Assembly: GCA_021108395.1 (NCBI GenBank)
Contig: JAIOQZ010000038.1
Location: 67,415-119,707 of the forward strand
DNA length: 52,293 nt
Reading direction: 5' to 3'
Source of the DNA: Candidatus Cloacimonadota bacterium
GTDB lineage: Bacteria; Cloacimonadota; Cloacimonadia; Cloacimonadales; JAIOQZ01
Positions 7,135 through 14,821 of this stretch are shown here, one piece after another. Every line of letters begins with the position of its first letter. Position 1 is the first letter of the stretch. The notes beneath the pieces were generated by a model. The model was not told the origin of the DNA. It did not search any database and worked only from the letters and a program-made list of their open reading frames with translations. The position numbers and the translations under genes are program-made.

Positions 7135-8676
7135 TCAGGCGAGTGAGGGGATGTGCCCCTTGCCAACGCCCTTCACCTTGCTGCCTGCCTGTAGATAGGA
7201 ACGGATGGTGGCGTCGGACAGAAAGTTCGAGCAGTCTATGATAAGCGGCTTGCCGCCGTTCATTCGCAGGACTTCGAGCGGATCGAGTGATCTGTAGTCG
7301 CTGTGGCCAACAGCGAACACAATCACCTCGGCGCCGGGGATGACCTCAGCCAGATTTTGACGCACGCTCACCTCTTCCATCTCTGGCCAGGTTTCCACAA
7401 ACTGGTCGTGGCATTCAACGGCGGCCCACTCTTCTTTGAGTAAACGCACCAGCGTGGCTGAGGGCGAATGGCGGGTGTCGCCCACGTCTTCGATGTAGCT
7501 CACACCGAGCACAGCCACCCGAACGTCGCGCAGTTCAGGATATTCGGCCTTGATGATGTCGATAGTGTGCTGCGGCATGGTGTCGTTGATGTTGACCGCG
7601 TTGATGGCCACGCCCAAACTGTCGTCAATCCCGAACACGTCCTGCATAGCCCAGTTGGCCAGCACGGGGTCCTTGGTGAGGCAGTAGCCGCCCACTCCCA
7701 GGCTGGGACGCAGCAGGTTGTCGTGGGTGCCCTTGCGCATGCGAATGGCGTCGCGTACGGTGAAGACGTTCACGCCGATGTCCTCGGCGAATCGTGCCCA
7801 CTCGAGGGTAAGGGCGATGTTGACGGCGCGATAGGTGTTTTCCATCACTTTGGCCATTTCGCTGGCGTTGGTATTCTCCAGCTCTGTGAGCGGAAATTCC
7901 TCGGTATTGAGCACGTTGGTCAGGAACTCCCGCGCCAGGCGTTTGCTCTGCTCGTTCACGCCGGAAAACACGCGCCAGAAGTCGCGGATAGAGCGCACAT
8001 AGCTACCGCCGGGCATCACGCGCTCGTAGCTGTGCGCCACCAGCGGAGGATACTTCGTTGTATCGATGCCACGCGCCTTGAATTCTTCCTCGACGATAGG
8101 TTTGACAATGCGGTCGCAGGTACCGGGCGGCACTGTAGTTTCCACCAGAATCATGCAGTCGGGCTTGATGTGTTTGGCAAGGGTGCGCATGCCGTCACGG
8201 AAGTGCGTGACGTCGCAGTAGCCCTTCTCCGCTTCGCCAAAGGCAGGTTTGGTGGCGTCGAGTTGGATGTCCACCACCACGATGTCGGCCACCTCGTAGG
8301 CATAGTTGTGCCAGGTGGCGCGGAAGGTTTTCTTCTCGTCAACGGTGCGGGTGAATATCTCGGGCACCTCGGGGTCGGAGCTGCTGACCGGCGGCTTGCC
8401 GGTATTGATGACCGGCACCTTCCAGAACGAACGACGCGATGGCCGCTGGTGACCGTGCACAAAGTAGATCGGTTTGCCGTCGGCGCCGGTGGCGTCGGCG
8501 ATGACAGTGGCCATGATGCAGCCCACAAAGCCAAGGCCCTGCACGGCGACGATGCGGCGTCCCAGGGCGCGCTGCTCTGCTGTAACTCTTTCGAGTTCGG
8601 CGCGCTCCAATGTAGTGGAAGCTTCGTTGGGCAGTGTATATGGAGTTGAATCGGGAGCGAGTGATACGTTTGGCAT
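7135..8676 (-). CDS. UDP-N-acetylmannosamine/UDP-glucose-type nucleotide-sugar dehydrogenase
   Basis: 513 residues from the ATG at 8676, which follows AAGGAAGGA at good spacing; a TTG five codons earlier is less likely. The family oxidises a nucleotide-linked sugar twice with NAD+ to the uronic acid, for surface polysaccharide. Visible motifs are the Rossmann loop GLGFVG (47-52), ETTVPPGT, an Asn/Lys segment ENTYRAVNIAL, and the catalytic cysteine in GVGGYCLTKDP. The C-terminal lid domain follows (VAVLGVSYIEDVGDTRHSP). Odd points: about 45 extra residues stand before the Rossmann fold, and the NAD-binding domain has an insertion (about 65-130) compared with WecC/Ugd. There are no glycosyltransferases nearby, so the sugar cannot be named. 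TTGACA at 8727-8732 may be a -35 element, but no good -10 follows. Confidence 0.85.
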   Translation of the reverse strand: MPNVSLAPDSTPYTLPNEASTTLERAELERVTAEQRALGRRIVAVQGLGFVGCIMATVIADATGADGKPIYFVHGHQRPSRRSFWKVPVINTGKPPVSSSDPEVPEIFTRTVDEKKTFRATWHNYAYEVADIVVVDIQLDATKPAFGEAEKGYCDVTHFRDGMRTLAKHIKPDCMILVETTVPPGTCDRIVKPIVEEEFKARGIDTTKYPPLVAHSYERVMPGGSYVRSIRDFWRVFSGVNEQSKRLAREFLTNVLNTEEFPLTELENTNASEMAKVMENTYRAVNIALTLEWARFAEDIGVNVFTVRDAIRMRKGTHDNLLRPSLGVGGYCLTKDPVLANWAMQDVFGIDDSLGVAINAVNINDTMPQHTIDIIKAEYPELRDVRVAVLGVSYIEDVGDTRHSPSATLVRLLKEEWAAVECHDQFVETWPEMEEVSVRQNLAEVIPGAEVIVFAVGHSDYRSLDPLEVLRMNGGKPLIIDCSNFLSDATIRSYLQAGSKVKGVGKGHIPSLA

Positions 8677-8775
8677 GAGTCCTTCCTTCAAGTAGTTTTG
8701 GCAAACGCTACGAAACCGCTCGGCGCTGTCAACGCAAACTTTGCACGAATGGCGAAAAGCGAGACACCCCTGCTC

Positions 8776-9516
8776 TCAGCGTAGCGCGGCTTTGTTCATC
8801 TTCGCGGCGGGGATGACCACGTCGAACTCGACCGCGTCGATGATGAACTCGGTGCCTTCGCCGTTGTTGAGCACATCCTTGTACAGCATCACTCGCGGAT
8901 ACCAGCGCCCCTGAATTGGCTGCGGGAACACCTCGGTGATGGTGGCGGTCTTCAGCAGCTTGCCGCTGCGAGCATAGCGTTCCTCATACAGCGGCAGGTT
9001 GCGTTCCTTATCGACCAGCATCATGCGACTCCAGTAGGCCGGGTCGTCTATGCGGCTGGCGAGCTCGAGCACCCAGCAGTCGCGCTCCATGAAGACCGTG
9101 TCGCGGCTGACTGTGGCGCTGTACATCTCTGTCAACTGCGTTTCCTCCATCATATCCTCGTAGGAGAGATCGCTGCCAAGCACGCTCTGGCGCAACATGT
9201 TGCCGGAGATGGTGATGATGCGGTCACTGTCAGGGTCGTAGGTCCACAGGTTGTCGCCCAGCTTCAGCATCTTCTTGCCTGCCTCGCGTGGGGGCGCGGT
9301 GTACTCGGTGAACGAGTCTTCCTCGCCGCGCATCCAGCTACGGCTTTCGATGGTGCGGGTGTTGCGGCGACCGTGCACCACCATCTTCGATTCCATGTAA
9401 ACCGTCTCGGCAAAGAGGTTGTCGTCAATGCGTCGCAACAGTTCTTCGCCCGTGGGAGTTTGAGCGGCCAGCGCTGTAGCAGCCAGCAGTAGTATGAGTG
9501 ATGTAATGCGTATCAT
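8776..9516 (-). CDS. LolA-like outer-membrane lipoprotein-sorting protein
   Basis: 246 residues with a signal peptide (about 1-18, LLLAATALAAQ). The pattern after it (GEELLRRIDDNLF, KMVVHGRR, SWMRGEEDSFTEYTAPPREAGKKML, NLWTYDPDSDRII) is that of the LolA-like fold seen in proteins annotated as outer membrane lipoprotein-sorting protein, a periplasmic carrier with a hydrophobic cavity. True LolA carries lipoproteins from LolCDE to LolB. Family members that sit beside FtsX-type permeases and TetR regulators, as here, are thought to carry lipids or other amphiphiles. The ATG overlaps the TGA of the upstream permease by 4 bp. Last gene of the export cluster. Confidence 0.85.
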   Translation of the reverse strand: MIRITSLILLLAATALAAQTPTGEELLRRIDDNLFAETVYMESKMVVHGRRNTRTIESRSWMRGEEDSFTEYTAPPREAGKKMLKLGDNLWTYDPDSDRIITISGNMLRQSVLGSDLSYEDMMEETQLTEMYSATVSRDTVFMERDCWVLELASRIDDPAYWSRMMLVDKERNLPLYEERYARSGKLLKTATITEVFPQPIQGRWYPRVMLYKDVLNNGEGTEFIIDAVEFDVVIPAAKMNKAALR

Positions 9517-10811
9517 GTTTCCAGCTCCTTGAAGAGTTGCGATGTCTGTCGTTTGAAGATGCCAGCACCGGCCATGGCCGCGCCCAGCACGGTTGCCCCG
9601 ATGCCCGGGGCAAAGCCGACCAGATAGCTTCTGAGGTTCACGTGGGCGCGCATGACGTTGCTCATCATCATCGAGCTGTTGGTCATGTAATGGCTCATGT
9701 CAAAGCCGTAGGCCTGCATCCAGTATGACAGGGCCAGTCCCACCGCCGTGCCGATGACCGAGCCGACACAGCCGATCGCCAGGGACTCGATAATCATGGC
9801 GCGAAAGACGTGGCCCTTGCTCTCGCCCATTGCCAGCCGCACCCCAATCTCGCCATAGCGGCGGATGCCCTGCATCAGGCCGGCGTTCCACAGCACGATG
9901 ACCATCACGAACACGAAGGCGAACATCGTTATTCCCAGGGTGTAGCCGGAGTACTGAATGAACGCACCGAGCTGGTTCTGGTCGTACTCGGTCAGCATCA
10001 GTGGACTGAACTCGTCGCTTTCGTCGGTGAGAATGGCGTTGAAGCTCTCCTTCAATCCGTCGGCGCGGTCAGGGTAATATTCGAAATCGGGGAAGAAGCC
10101 CAGTATCTCGCCGGCGCCGTCCTCCATGTCCAGCATTGACTGGGCATCGGCGAAGTCAATGATGACGCCGCCACGATCCAGCGCCTCGATACCGAACTCG
10201 ATTGTGCCCACAATGGTGAAGTTGTGCACCACCATCGAGCCAAACATGGTCGAGCCGATGATGCTGGCGGTGTGCCCCAGCGGAATGTCGAGCTGAGTGA
10301 ACATCTGCTCGCTGACGAGCATCTCTCCTGGCGTTGCCGGCATACGGCCCCGCACAATCGAGTCATCGAGCTTTAGCAGCCGACGCTCGATGTCGGGGTC
10401 GAAGCGGCTGTCGCTGTGCGGGCGCATTACAACGGCCATGCCGCCCACCTCGCCCTGAAAGCGAGTCTCGCCGTTTTCGTCGGGGATGTCGAGCAGGCCG
10501 CCGAAGGAAATGCGTGGCACCCACAGCAGTTCGGCGCTTTGTGGTTGAGTCTCCCATTTGTCGAGAATGTCGCTGACGCCGAGTAACGCCAGGTCGAGCG
10601 GCCTCTGGTCTATCATATCGCTGAAGCTGCGGGTGACGATCTTCACATGCCCGGTAGCGAAGCGGGCGTTTTCGTATATCATGTCGCGCAGGTAGCCCTG
10701 CATGAAACTGATCATGCAGACGGTCAGGGTCACGCCGGCCGAGACGACCAGTATGGGTATCAGACTGCGCGAGCGGTCGCGGAAGAGACCTTTTATCAAA
10801 AATTTAAGCAT
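9513..10811 (-). CDS. ABC transporter permease (FtsX/MacB/LolE type), second copy
   Basis: 432 residues from the ATG at 10811; GGAGGA stands at the right distance and the longer open frame upstream lies inside the neighbouring permease. The layout is an N-terminal membrane helix (about 18-40), a large periplasmic domain (about 45-285) and three C-terminal helices (about 290-320, 340-370, 395-420). The pattern RRYGEIGVRLAMGESKGHV is the FtsX-family coupling region that meets the ATPase. With the next permease it would form a heterodimer like LolC/LolE. The periplasmic domain is acidic and has no recognisable hook motif. The stop codon overlaps the LolA-like start by 4 bp. Confidence 0.88.
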   Translation of the reverse strand: MLKFLIKGLFRDRSRSLIPILVVSAGVTLTVCMISFMQGYLRDMIYENARFATGHVKIVTRSFSDMIDQRPLDLALLGVSDILDKWETQPQSAELLWVPRISFGGLLDIPDENGETRFQGEVGGMAVVMRPHSDSRFDPDIERRLLKLDDSIVRGRMPATPGEMLVSEQMFTQLDIPLGHTASIIGSTMFGSMVVHNFTIVGTIEFGIEALDRGGVIIDFADAQSMLDMEDGAGEILGFFPDFEYYPDRADGLKESFNAILTDESDEFSPLMLTEYDQNQLGAFIQYSGYTLGITMFAFVFVMVIVLWNAGLMQGIRRYGEIGVRLAMGESKGHVFRAMIIESLAIGCVGSVIGTAVGLALSYWMQAYGFDMSHYMTNSSMMMSNVMRAHVNLRSYLVGFAPGIGATVLGAAMAGAGIFKRQTSQLFKELET

Positions 10812-10822
10812 CGTGTCCTCCA

Positions 10823-11995
10823 TCAACTGAGCTTGCCGCGCAGGGCGTCGGTGGGTTTGAGCCGGGCGATGCGGCGTGTGGGCCACCAGCTTACAACGGT
10901 GGTGATGAACACCACCAGGATGATGGTGCGCACCACGAGGCCGACCGAATAGTCGAAGATAAGAGTGCCTGACATCCCGGCCATGCCATACTCGTCGTAA
11001 AACTCGGGCAGCTTCCAGCCCTCGGTTCCGAAGTACCACAGTAACGGCGTGCCCCACGCGGCGGCCATGACGATGGCCAGAACGGCATGCAGCACGCCCT
11101 CGAGCGTGAACAGCCTGATGAGCTGCCTTCTGGTGAGACCCAGCGCCAGCAGTGTGCCCATCTCTCTGCGGCGATGGAACAGCGACAGCACCTGCGTGTC
11201 GAAGATGGCGATCATCGCCATGAACAGCAGCATCGCAAAGATGATGTACTCACCGGCGGCTTCGCTTTTCATGATAGCGCGCAGGTTGCTCAGCAGAAAG
11301 TCGGTGTCTTCCCAGCGCCAGTTGTCCGGCGTCGTGGGTTCTTCTGATTTTATAGCAAGCACGGCGTAGGTGGCCTCGCCGGGCAGTTCCTTCATGCGTT
11401 GCAAATCCTCCAGCGACAGCCATATCTGCCCGGTGTCCACCGCCGGAACGGTGGTTCGCATGATGCAGGCTACGGTCACATCACCAGCATCGAAAGCGCC
11501 GCCGGCGGTACGCCATTTCATGGTAAAACTGTCGCCCTGCTGCACATCCAGTGAATGCGCCATGCGCTGTCCGAGCACAATGGGCACTTTGCCGTCGGTG
11601 ACGGCCATCGAGTCGGTGGGGATGGCGAGCACCCTTTGTCTCGTATCAATTCCTTTCAGCAGCACACTCTGGCGACGGCCCTGTGGATAGACAACGCCGC
11701 TGGAGACCAGTATCGCGGCAGCCTGGCCGTCAACCCGCAGTTGTTCGACGCTGGCGGGCAACGGCGCGTGGGCGTCGTCCCAACTGAAGGGATCGAAGCG
11801 GTCATAGCCGGCCACCACCACCTGCCCTCCGCCAATCTCCCAGTCAATCATGTCGTTTTCAGCCTGGTTCACCCAGCCGCAGTACAACCCCTCGAACCAG
11901 ATGATGGTCACATAGACGATGGAGAGGATGAAGACGTTGATCCAGGTGCGCAGCCCGGCGCCCCGGATGTTGCGAAAGGCGAGCTTGGTAATCAT
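10823..11995 (-). CDS. ABC transporter permease (FtsX/MacB/LolC type), first copy
   Basis: 390 residues from the ATG at 11995, preceded by AGGAGG at 7 bp. An N-terminal helix (about 18-40) is followed by a periplasmic domain (about 42-235) and three C-terminal helices. The FtsX coupling region is FHRRREMGTLLALGLTRRQL. The family does not move its cargo across the inner membrane; it uses ATP to push periplasmic or outer-leaflet cargo onward (lipoproteins for LolCDE, peptides or toxins for MacB). It begins 13 bp after the ATPase and ends 11 bp before the second permease start, so the three are one operon. Confidence 0.88.
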   Translation of the reverse strand: MITKLAFRNIRGAGLRTWINVFILSIVYVTIIWFEGLYCGWVNQAENDMIDWEIGGGQVVVAGYDRFDPFSWDDAHAPLPASVEQLRVDGQAAAILVSSGVVYPQGRRQSVLLKGIDTRQRVLAIPTDSMAVTDGKVPIVLGQRMAHSLDVQQGDSFTMKWRTAGGAFDAGDVTVACIMRTTVPAVDTGQIWLSLEDLQRMKELPGEATYAVLAIKSEEPTTPDNWRWEDTDFLLSNLRAIMKSEAAGEYIIFAMLLFMAMIAIFDTQVLSLFHRRREMGTLLALGLTRRQLIRLFTLEGVLHAVLAIVMAAAWGTPLLWYFGTEGWKLPEFYDEYGMAGMSGTLIFDYSVGLVVRTIILVVFITTVVSWWPTRRIARLKPTDALRGKLS

Positions 11996-12008
11996 CTCAC
12001 GCCTCCTC

Positions 12009-12710
12009 TCAGGCAACGCCGTTCATCTGTTCGTCCCTGGCCACTTTGCCGTCGAACAGCGTGATTTTGCGCCGCAGATACTGGATGACCTTCTGGTCGT
12101 GTGTGCTGAACAGAAAGGTTGTGCTCAACTCGCGGTTGAGCTGATCCATCGTGCGCAGGATGTGGTGCGAGTTTTCGGCGTCGAGGTTGGCGGTGGGTTC
12201 GTCGGCCAGCACGAGATCGGGTTTCTTCACCATCGCCCTGGCGATGGCCACCCGCTGGCACTGTCCGCCCGAAAGCTGCGCCGGACGCGACTTCAGCTTG
12301 TCGGTCAGGTCAACCCACTCGAGCGCGTCCATCACCATCCGGTGACGCTTCGCCGACTCGATTTCCAGCAGCAGCAGCGGGAACTCGACGTTCTCGTAAA
12401 CGCTATAGACGGGCAGCAGGTTGTAGGTCTGAAAGATGAAACCGATGTGATGGCTGCGCAGTCGCGCCGAGCCCTTGCCGTCGAGCTCCCTGATGGCTCG
12501 TCCCAGCACGTTCACCTCGCCCTCGCTCTGCACGTCCAGCGAGCCGATGATGTTGAGCAGGGTAGTCTTGCCGGAACCGCTGGGACCGACCAGCCCGGCG
12601 AACTCGCCCTTGCAGAGGTCGAGGTTGATGTCCTCGAGCGCGGTGAACTCGCCGGTGCCCATCGGGTAGCGTTTCACCATGTCGCGGATTTCAATGAGTG
12701 CTTGCTTCAT
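12009..12710 (-). CDS. ABC transporter ATP-binding protein (LolD/MacB type)
   Basis: 233 residues with every ATPase motif: Walker [10 protein letters not shown] (42-50), Q-loop Gln94, signature LSGGQCQR (146-153), Walker B DLVLADEP (165-172) followed by TANLD, and the switch His in STHDQKV. Length and motif text fit the LolD/MacB/FtsE subgroup, which works with FtsX-type permeases. It precedes the two permeases and the LolA-like gene, giving an ATPase-permease-permease-carrier order. The gap of 189 bp to the upstream barrel gene contains a hairpin repeat fragment, so it may have its own transcript start. Confidence 0.93.
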   Translation of the reverse strand: MKQALIEIRDMVKRYPMGTGEFTALEDINLDLCKGEFAGLVGPSGSGKTTLLNIIGSLDVQSEGEVNVLGRAIRELDGKGSARLRSHHIGFIFQTYNLLPVYSVYENVEFPLLLLEIESAKRHRMVMDALEWVDLTDKLKSRPAQLSGGQCQRVAIARAMVKKPDLVLADEPTANLDAENSHHILRTMDQLNRELSTTFLFSTHDQKVIQYLRRKITLFDGKVARDEQMNGVA

Positions 12711-12841
12711 TATTTCTCCCTTATCACAATGCTTACTTATTTTGAATATGTCAATAAAGTCAGAGTATATTTGTCCAATCTTCGGGATCGACGTATCAAA
12801 GATACGCCTTCACCACTCAGATAGACCAAATATCCATCTGA

Positions 12842-12864
12842 TTTGCTTTTTTGAAAAAAGCAAA
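12842..12864. repeat. AT-rich palindrome, fragment of the MITE-like repeat family
   Basis: An 11-bp inverted repeat around a single G (stem TTTGCTTTTTT) followed by ACACAAAAACT resembles hairpin A plus linker (ACCAAAAACTTTT) of the copies at 26988 and 31155, with different stem bases. It lies in the 12711-12899 gap between the barrel gene and the ABC ATPase. The rest of the gap holds no gene that I can support. Confidence 0.55.
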
Positions 12865-12899
12865 CACAAAAACTGTATGACAAACCGTATTCCCCAGGG

Positions 12900-14045
12900 T
12901 CAAAAGTGAGCCGTGAGCATGAACTGCGCGCTCAGGCCTGTCTCACGCGGGGATGCACCCGGCGCTGCATAGTCGGGATTCCAGTTAAGATTGAGGTGGG
13001 CGGTGACGTAGTCCCAGGTGCGCTGCCAGCTGAAGTAGCGGTAATAACTGTTAGCATCAACGTCGTAGGTTACAATCAGTGTAAGCTGGTCCATCATACC
13101 CAGTGGGTAGCTCATCGATGCACTCAGTATCCCGTTATCCACATCGTTTGTCCTGCTATCATCCCAACAAGTATCAAAAGATTGCCTTCTGAAGAAATGA
13201 TTGGCACGTCGAACATACATGGCTTCGGCCAGAACATACAGTCCATTTCCCGCGCCGATGGTGTAATCTGCACCAATTGTATAGCTTTGCAGCCATTTTT
13301 GCCTGTACAATGAGTCGATGTGTCGGTAGCGATGCGCGGCAAGCTCTGTCCAGAAGCCGATTGCCCAGTCCCAGCGGCCGTCAACGGCATAGCTGTCGCA
13401 TATCGGGTCGCCCGCATTCCCGGGTTCTTCGAGTTCACGGTGGTGATATGTCAGCCCCAGTGAGCCGTCGATGATGGGGCACTCGAAACGACTGCCGAAT
13501 TCGGGTGCGTCTTTTCGGGAATTCATGGCCATTGTACCGCGAGGTTCACCTTCGCCAAGGACAACCCAGCCCCACAAGCCGGCGTTGTTGGCGAAGTAGA
13601 TGCGTCCCAGTCCTGCCCAGACGCCCGTGGTGTGCTGTAGCGGATCTCGCGGGTTGAGCTGGTCGAACCACTGTAGGCTGCGCAGCATCTGCGCCGGGCC
13701 GAAGTTGATCTTCTGCAAGCCGACACGCGCCTCCCAGAGGTCTCTGCTCATCCGCAGCCAACCGCGGTAGAGCTTTGCGTCGATGTCGCTGTCGTCGCCG
13801 CCTTCGCCACGCCAGTACCACCCGGCGGCACGCACCGAGAGTCGGCTGTCGAGCGCCAGCCCGGCGTCGGTGGTCAGCAGTATCAGGTCAAGCTCCGGCT
13901 TCCAGTGTCCGCCGAGCATGACACTGTTCTGATCGTCGTTCAGCCAGGGCCGCACCCAGGCCGACACTTCGCGCCGGAAAGACACTTCGATGCCGGCGAG
14001 AGATGCCAGGCACAGCGCAAGCGCCAGCGTCAGGACGGCTCTCAT
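12900..14045 (-). CDS. Outer-membrane beta-barrel protein of unknown family
   Basis: 381 residues with a signal peptide (about 1-18). The rest shows alternating polar and aromatic residues typical of strands, with a C-terminal phenylalanine (LTAHF), and short motifs such as YRGWLRMSRDLWEARVGLQKI that recall DUF1302 or alginate-export-type barrels. No confident family can be named. The ATG overlaps the TGA of the TetR gene by 4 bp, so it is the first structural gene under that regulator. Together with the downstream ATPase, permeases and LolA-like protein it could provide the outer-membrane end of an envelope-spanning export route. Confidence 0.7.
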   Translation of the reverse strand: MRAVLTLALALCLASLAGIEVSFRREVSAWVRPWLNDDQNSVMLGGHWKPELDLILLTTDAGLALDSRLSVRAAGWYWRGEGGDDSDIDAKLYRGWLRMSRDLWEARVGLQKINFGPAQMLRSLQWFDQLNPRDPLQHTTGVWAGLGRIYFANNAGLWGWVVLGEGEPRGTMAMNSRKDAPEFGSRFECPIIDGSLGLTYHHRELEEPGNAGDPICDSYAVDGRWDWAIGFWTELAAHRYRHIDSLYRQKWLQSYTIGADYTIGAGNGLYVLAEAMYVRRANHFFRRQSFDTCWDDSRTNDVDNGILSASMSYPLGMMDQLTLIVTYDVDANSYYRYFSWQRTWDYVTAHLNLNWNPDYAAPGASPRETGLSAQFMLTAHF

Positions 14046-14644
14046 GCGTCCTTCTCGTCGTCGTTGTGGCCGAGAAGCCCATAGAAGTAGAAGCGGGCCA
14101 ACTCGCGGGTGAAATCGCGCATGTTGTCATACTCGCTCAGAATGGCTTCATCCTGCATGATGACATACAGTTGGCGCGTCATGTACATTATGAGCTTGAG
14201 GCTGATGTCCTGCCGAATCTCACCCTTTCGTTGCGCTTCGCGGTAAAGTTCTTCGAGGTCGGAGTAGCCTTGCTTCATGATTTTCGTTACCAGCGGTTTC
14301 AGTTCCGGGTAGTTGAAGTAATCGTACAGGAAGTCCTCGCTCATGCGCTTGGCCAGGTCCACCTCCAACTCGATGAGCTGCTCAGCTTTCCAGGTGAATG
14401 GCTTGTCGGCGCGCAGGATGCCCCACTTGATCTCGCTCATCTCGCTGCATATCTTCTCGAGCACCTTGACGGCAATGTCAGCCTTACTGCTGAAATACTT
14501 GTAGTAGGTCATTTTGCTCACATGCGCCTTGCGGCATATCTCTTCGACCGTCACCCGACGGATGCCGCAACGCAGAAACAGCTCCTCCGCCGTGGCCATG
14601 AGCTGCGTTTCTTTGGGAGACCGAGCCTGCTTTTGTTCCATCAT
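14042..14644 (-). CDS. TetR family transcriptional regulator
   Basis: About 200 residues. The DNA-binding domain is clear: helix 1 around 12-28 (TQLMATAEELFLRCGI), then the helix-turn-helix VTVEEICRKAHVSKMTYYKYF (about 31-51). The C-terminal ligand domain (about 60-190) has no recognisable relative. Two start codons are adjacent (14644 and 14641), with AAGGAT upstream. It heads the barrel-ABC-LolA cluster and is divergent from the first secreted paralogue, so it most likely represses its own operon. The operator is probably in 14645-14745, where partial inverted sequences TTTACGATAT and ATATTCGTATAAA are seen, but I cannot define it. Confidence 0.9.
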   Translation of the reverse strand: MMEQKQARSPKETQLMATAEELFLRCGIRRVTVEEICRKAHVSKMTYYKYFSSKADIAVKVLEKICSEMSEIKWGILRADKPFTWKAEQLIELEVDLAKRMSEDFLYDYFNYPELKPLVTKIMKQGYSDLEELYREAQRKGEIRQDISLKLIMYMTRQLYVIMQDEAILSEYDNMRDFTRELARFYFYGLLGHNDDEKDA

Positions 14645-14745
14645 ACAATCCTTACGAATGTAGCGCTTGTTTACGATATGAGGGATAATTTATGATATTC
14701 GTATAAATCGTCAAGTAAAAAAATACTTTTCCGTGCAGAAAACCT

Positions 14746-14774
14746 TTGACAGATATGTTCACATCGGTTACATT
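14746..14774 (+). promoter_or_regulatory. Possible sigma-70 promoter of the first secreted paralogue
   Basis: TTGACA (14746-14751) and TACATT (14769-14774) are 17 bp apart in the divergent gap between tetR and the gene at 14822; the -10 matches only 4 of 6 positions. The downstream ATG follows GAGGAGAG. Confidence 0.4.
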
Positions 14775-14821
14775 TTGTATGCGCATTGTTGACGATTGCT
14801 TTATGAACTGAGGAGAGACTG

